Shown here: piece by piece, positions 63,009-64,000 of the stretch
How positions within the stretch are numbered: the stretch's first letter is position 1
Layout of the letters: each line of letters begins with the position of its first letter
Origin: an uncultured Lachnospiraceae bacterium
GTDB lineage: Bacteria; Bacillota; Clostridia; Lachnospirales; Lachnospiraceae
DNA: 64,000 bases
Direction: 5' to 3'
Assembly: GCA_934320895.1 (NCBI GenBank)
Contig: CAKRFY010000005.1
Span: forward strand, 62,001-126,000
Program-made: the position numbers and the translations under genes
Notes under the pieces: generated by a model
Seen by the model: the letters and a program-made list of their open reading frames with translations, nothing else
Told to the model about the DNA's origin: nothing
Databases searched by the model: none

Positions 63009-64000
63009 ATGTTTTATATAAGAGTAGATGCTAATAATAAGATAGCGACAGGGCATGTGATGCGTTGTATGTCAATAGCAGATGAAATAAAAAAGAGAAA
63101 TATAGATGTATGTTTTTTGACTGCAGATCATAATGCAGATGGGTTGTTGCATAAAAAGGGGTTTATTACTAAATGTCTTGATTCCAAGTGGGATAATCTT
63201 GAAAATGAAATGATATCAGGAAAAATTAATTCTGTACTTGAAAATGACAATAATATTAAGGGGATATTAGTTGATACTTATTATGTGACAGAGAAATATC
63301 TTGATAGGCTTAGAAAAATATGTAAAACTATATATATTGATGATATTTTTGCATTACATAGATATCCTGTTGACTTCTTGCTCAATTATAATATATATGG
63401 AACTGATTTGGATTATAAAAGTAGATGTTTGCCAGAAACTAAATTATTATTGGGAACAAAATATGTGCCTTTGAGAAAAGAGTTTCAAAATATAAAACCA
63501 AAATTCAGAAAAATAGTAAAAAATGTTTTTATTAGTACTGGTGGAACAGATAATTTTAATATAGCTGGAAAAATTTTAGATACCATATTTCAAAAATCAG
63601 TTTTAGAAAAAAGTTCAATATTTAAAGAAATAAACTATCATGTAATATCTGGGGCTATGAATAAGAATTTATCCTATTTGTTAGAAGTTAGTAATAGGCA
63701 TAATAATGTTTTTGTACATCAAAATGTGTCAAATATGGTTGAAATAATGCTTATGTGTGATATAGCTATAAGTGCTTGCGGTTCTACTATGTATGAATTG
63801 TGTGCGTGTGGAATGCCGATAATTACATATTCATTTGCCGACAACCAGATATATGGAATTAAAAAATTTTATGAACTTGGAATAGCAATCAATTGTGGAG
63901 ATGTAAGAGATGGAATTGAAAAGGTAGTCCAGTTAATTTTAGATAATGTAGTTATGATGTGCAGAAATAATGTACAAAGATTGGTGTATTCAAGAAATGC
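63009..64000 (+). CDS. pseG: UDP-sugar hydrolase PseG (3' end outside window)
   Basis: 330 codons are visible and open to the window end. PseG removes UDP from the diacetamido-trideoxy-altrose nucleotide before PseI acts. The N-terminal GT-B motif IRVDANNKIATGHVMRCMSIA has the conserved GHxxRC with the catalytic-type His. FISTGGTDNFN and the second-domain AISACGSTMYELCACGMPIITY (UDP-binding) follow. ATG 63009 has AGAGGTG upstream. A separate pseH or fused acetyltransferase could lie beyond the edge. Confidence 0.92.
   Translation, partial: MFYIRVDANNKIATGHVMRCMSIADEIKKRNIDVCFLTADHNADGLLHKKGFITKCLDSKWDNLENEMISGKINSVLENDNNIKGILVDTYYVTEKYLDRLRKICKTIYIDDIFALHRYPVDFLLNYNIYGTDLDYKSRCLPETKLLLGTKYVPLRKEFQNIKPKFRKIVKNVFISTGGTDNFNIAGKILDTIFQKSVLEKSSIFKEINYHVISGAMNKNLSYLLEVSNRHNNVFVHQNVSNMVEIMLMCDIAISACGSTMYELCACGMPIITYSFADNQIYGIKKFYELGIAINCGDVRDGIEKVVQLILDNVVMMCRNNVQRLVYSRN

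Overview
The window is a low-GC chromosomal segment from a motile Gram-positive anaerobe, most likely a Lachnospiraceae member (Roseburia/Lachnospira-like). This is inferred from the flagellar gene set, SigA-type promoters with 17-bp spacers, SigD/sigma-28 type promoters, the murB-rapZ-whiA-HPr order and the dnaE-pfkA order. No rRNA, CRISPR array or prophage was seen. There is one tRNA, tRNA-Arg(ACG), on the minus strand.

Layout. (1) 1-5.4 kb: the end of a hypothetical exported protein, a small secreted protein with two in-frame signal sequences, and a hybrid histidine kinase paired with a double-receiver response regulator. (2) 5.5-21.7 kb: a minus-strand CvfB-like S1 protein, ridA, an NlpC/P60 wall hydrolase, a DnaA-box cluster, hpf, secA, prfB (with its programmed +1 frameshift), hom and tex. 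These are followed by an arylsulfotransferase-like protein next to APS kinase, a ChrA-type transporter and an internally deleted Fe-alcohol dehydrogenase remnant. (3) 21.8-24.2 kb, minus strand: KtrA/KtrB potassium uptake and tRNA-Arg. (4) 24.4-29.3 kb: murB-rapZ-whiA, then an IS607-type element (broken tnpA, intact tnpB, structured right end), then a Crh-like HPr with Glu at the usual His15 position. (5) 29.3-42 kb: a 144-bp palindromic repeat, dnaE, pfkA, an acidic membrane protein, a type II topoisomerase pair with a partial copy of the same repeat between its genes, an AAA/DUF4143 ATPase and lysA. (6) 42-54.4 kb: late flagellar genes flgM, flgN, two flgK paralogues, flgL, fliW, csrA, flaG, fliD, fliS, a FliT/FlgN-like chaperone and flagellin. 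(7) 54.4 kb to the end: two tandem Maf glycosyltransferases and a pseudaminic acid pathway (pseB, pseF, pseI, a formyltransferase, pseC, partial pseG). This part is visibly more AT-rich than the rest.

How the genes fit together. Three sigma-28 promoters (before flgM, at the csrA stop codon before flaG-fliD, and before flagellin) define a late-class regulon that FlgM would hold off. FliW and CsrA overlap, and the flagellin leader carries a hairpin with a GGA loop plus a GGA at the Shine-Dalgarno. This fits the FliW-CsrA-flagellin feedback known from Bacillus subtilis. Downstream, the Maf proteins and Pse enzymes would make and attach a nonulosonic acid to flagellin. The formyltransferase suggests an N-formylated variant.

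Most unusual features: the intergenic DnaA-box array; the IS607 relic that appears to separate the HPr/Crh gene from its original ribosome-binding site; the palindromic repeat family; a 36-bp sequence that ends in the -35 box of two unrelated promoters; and an ASST-like protein that seems to lack the family's catalytic histidines.
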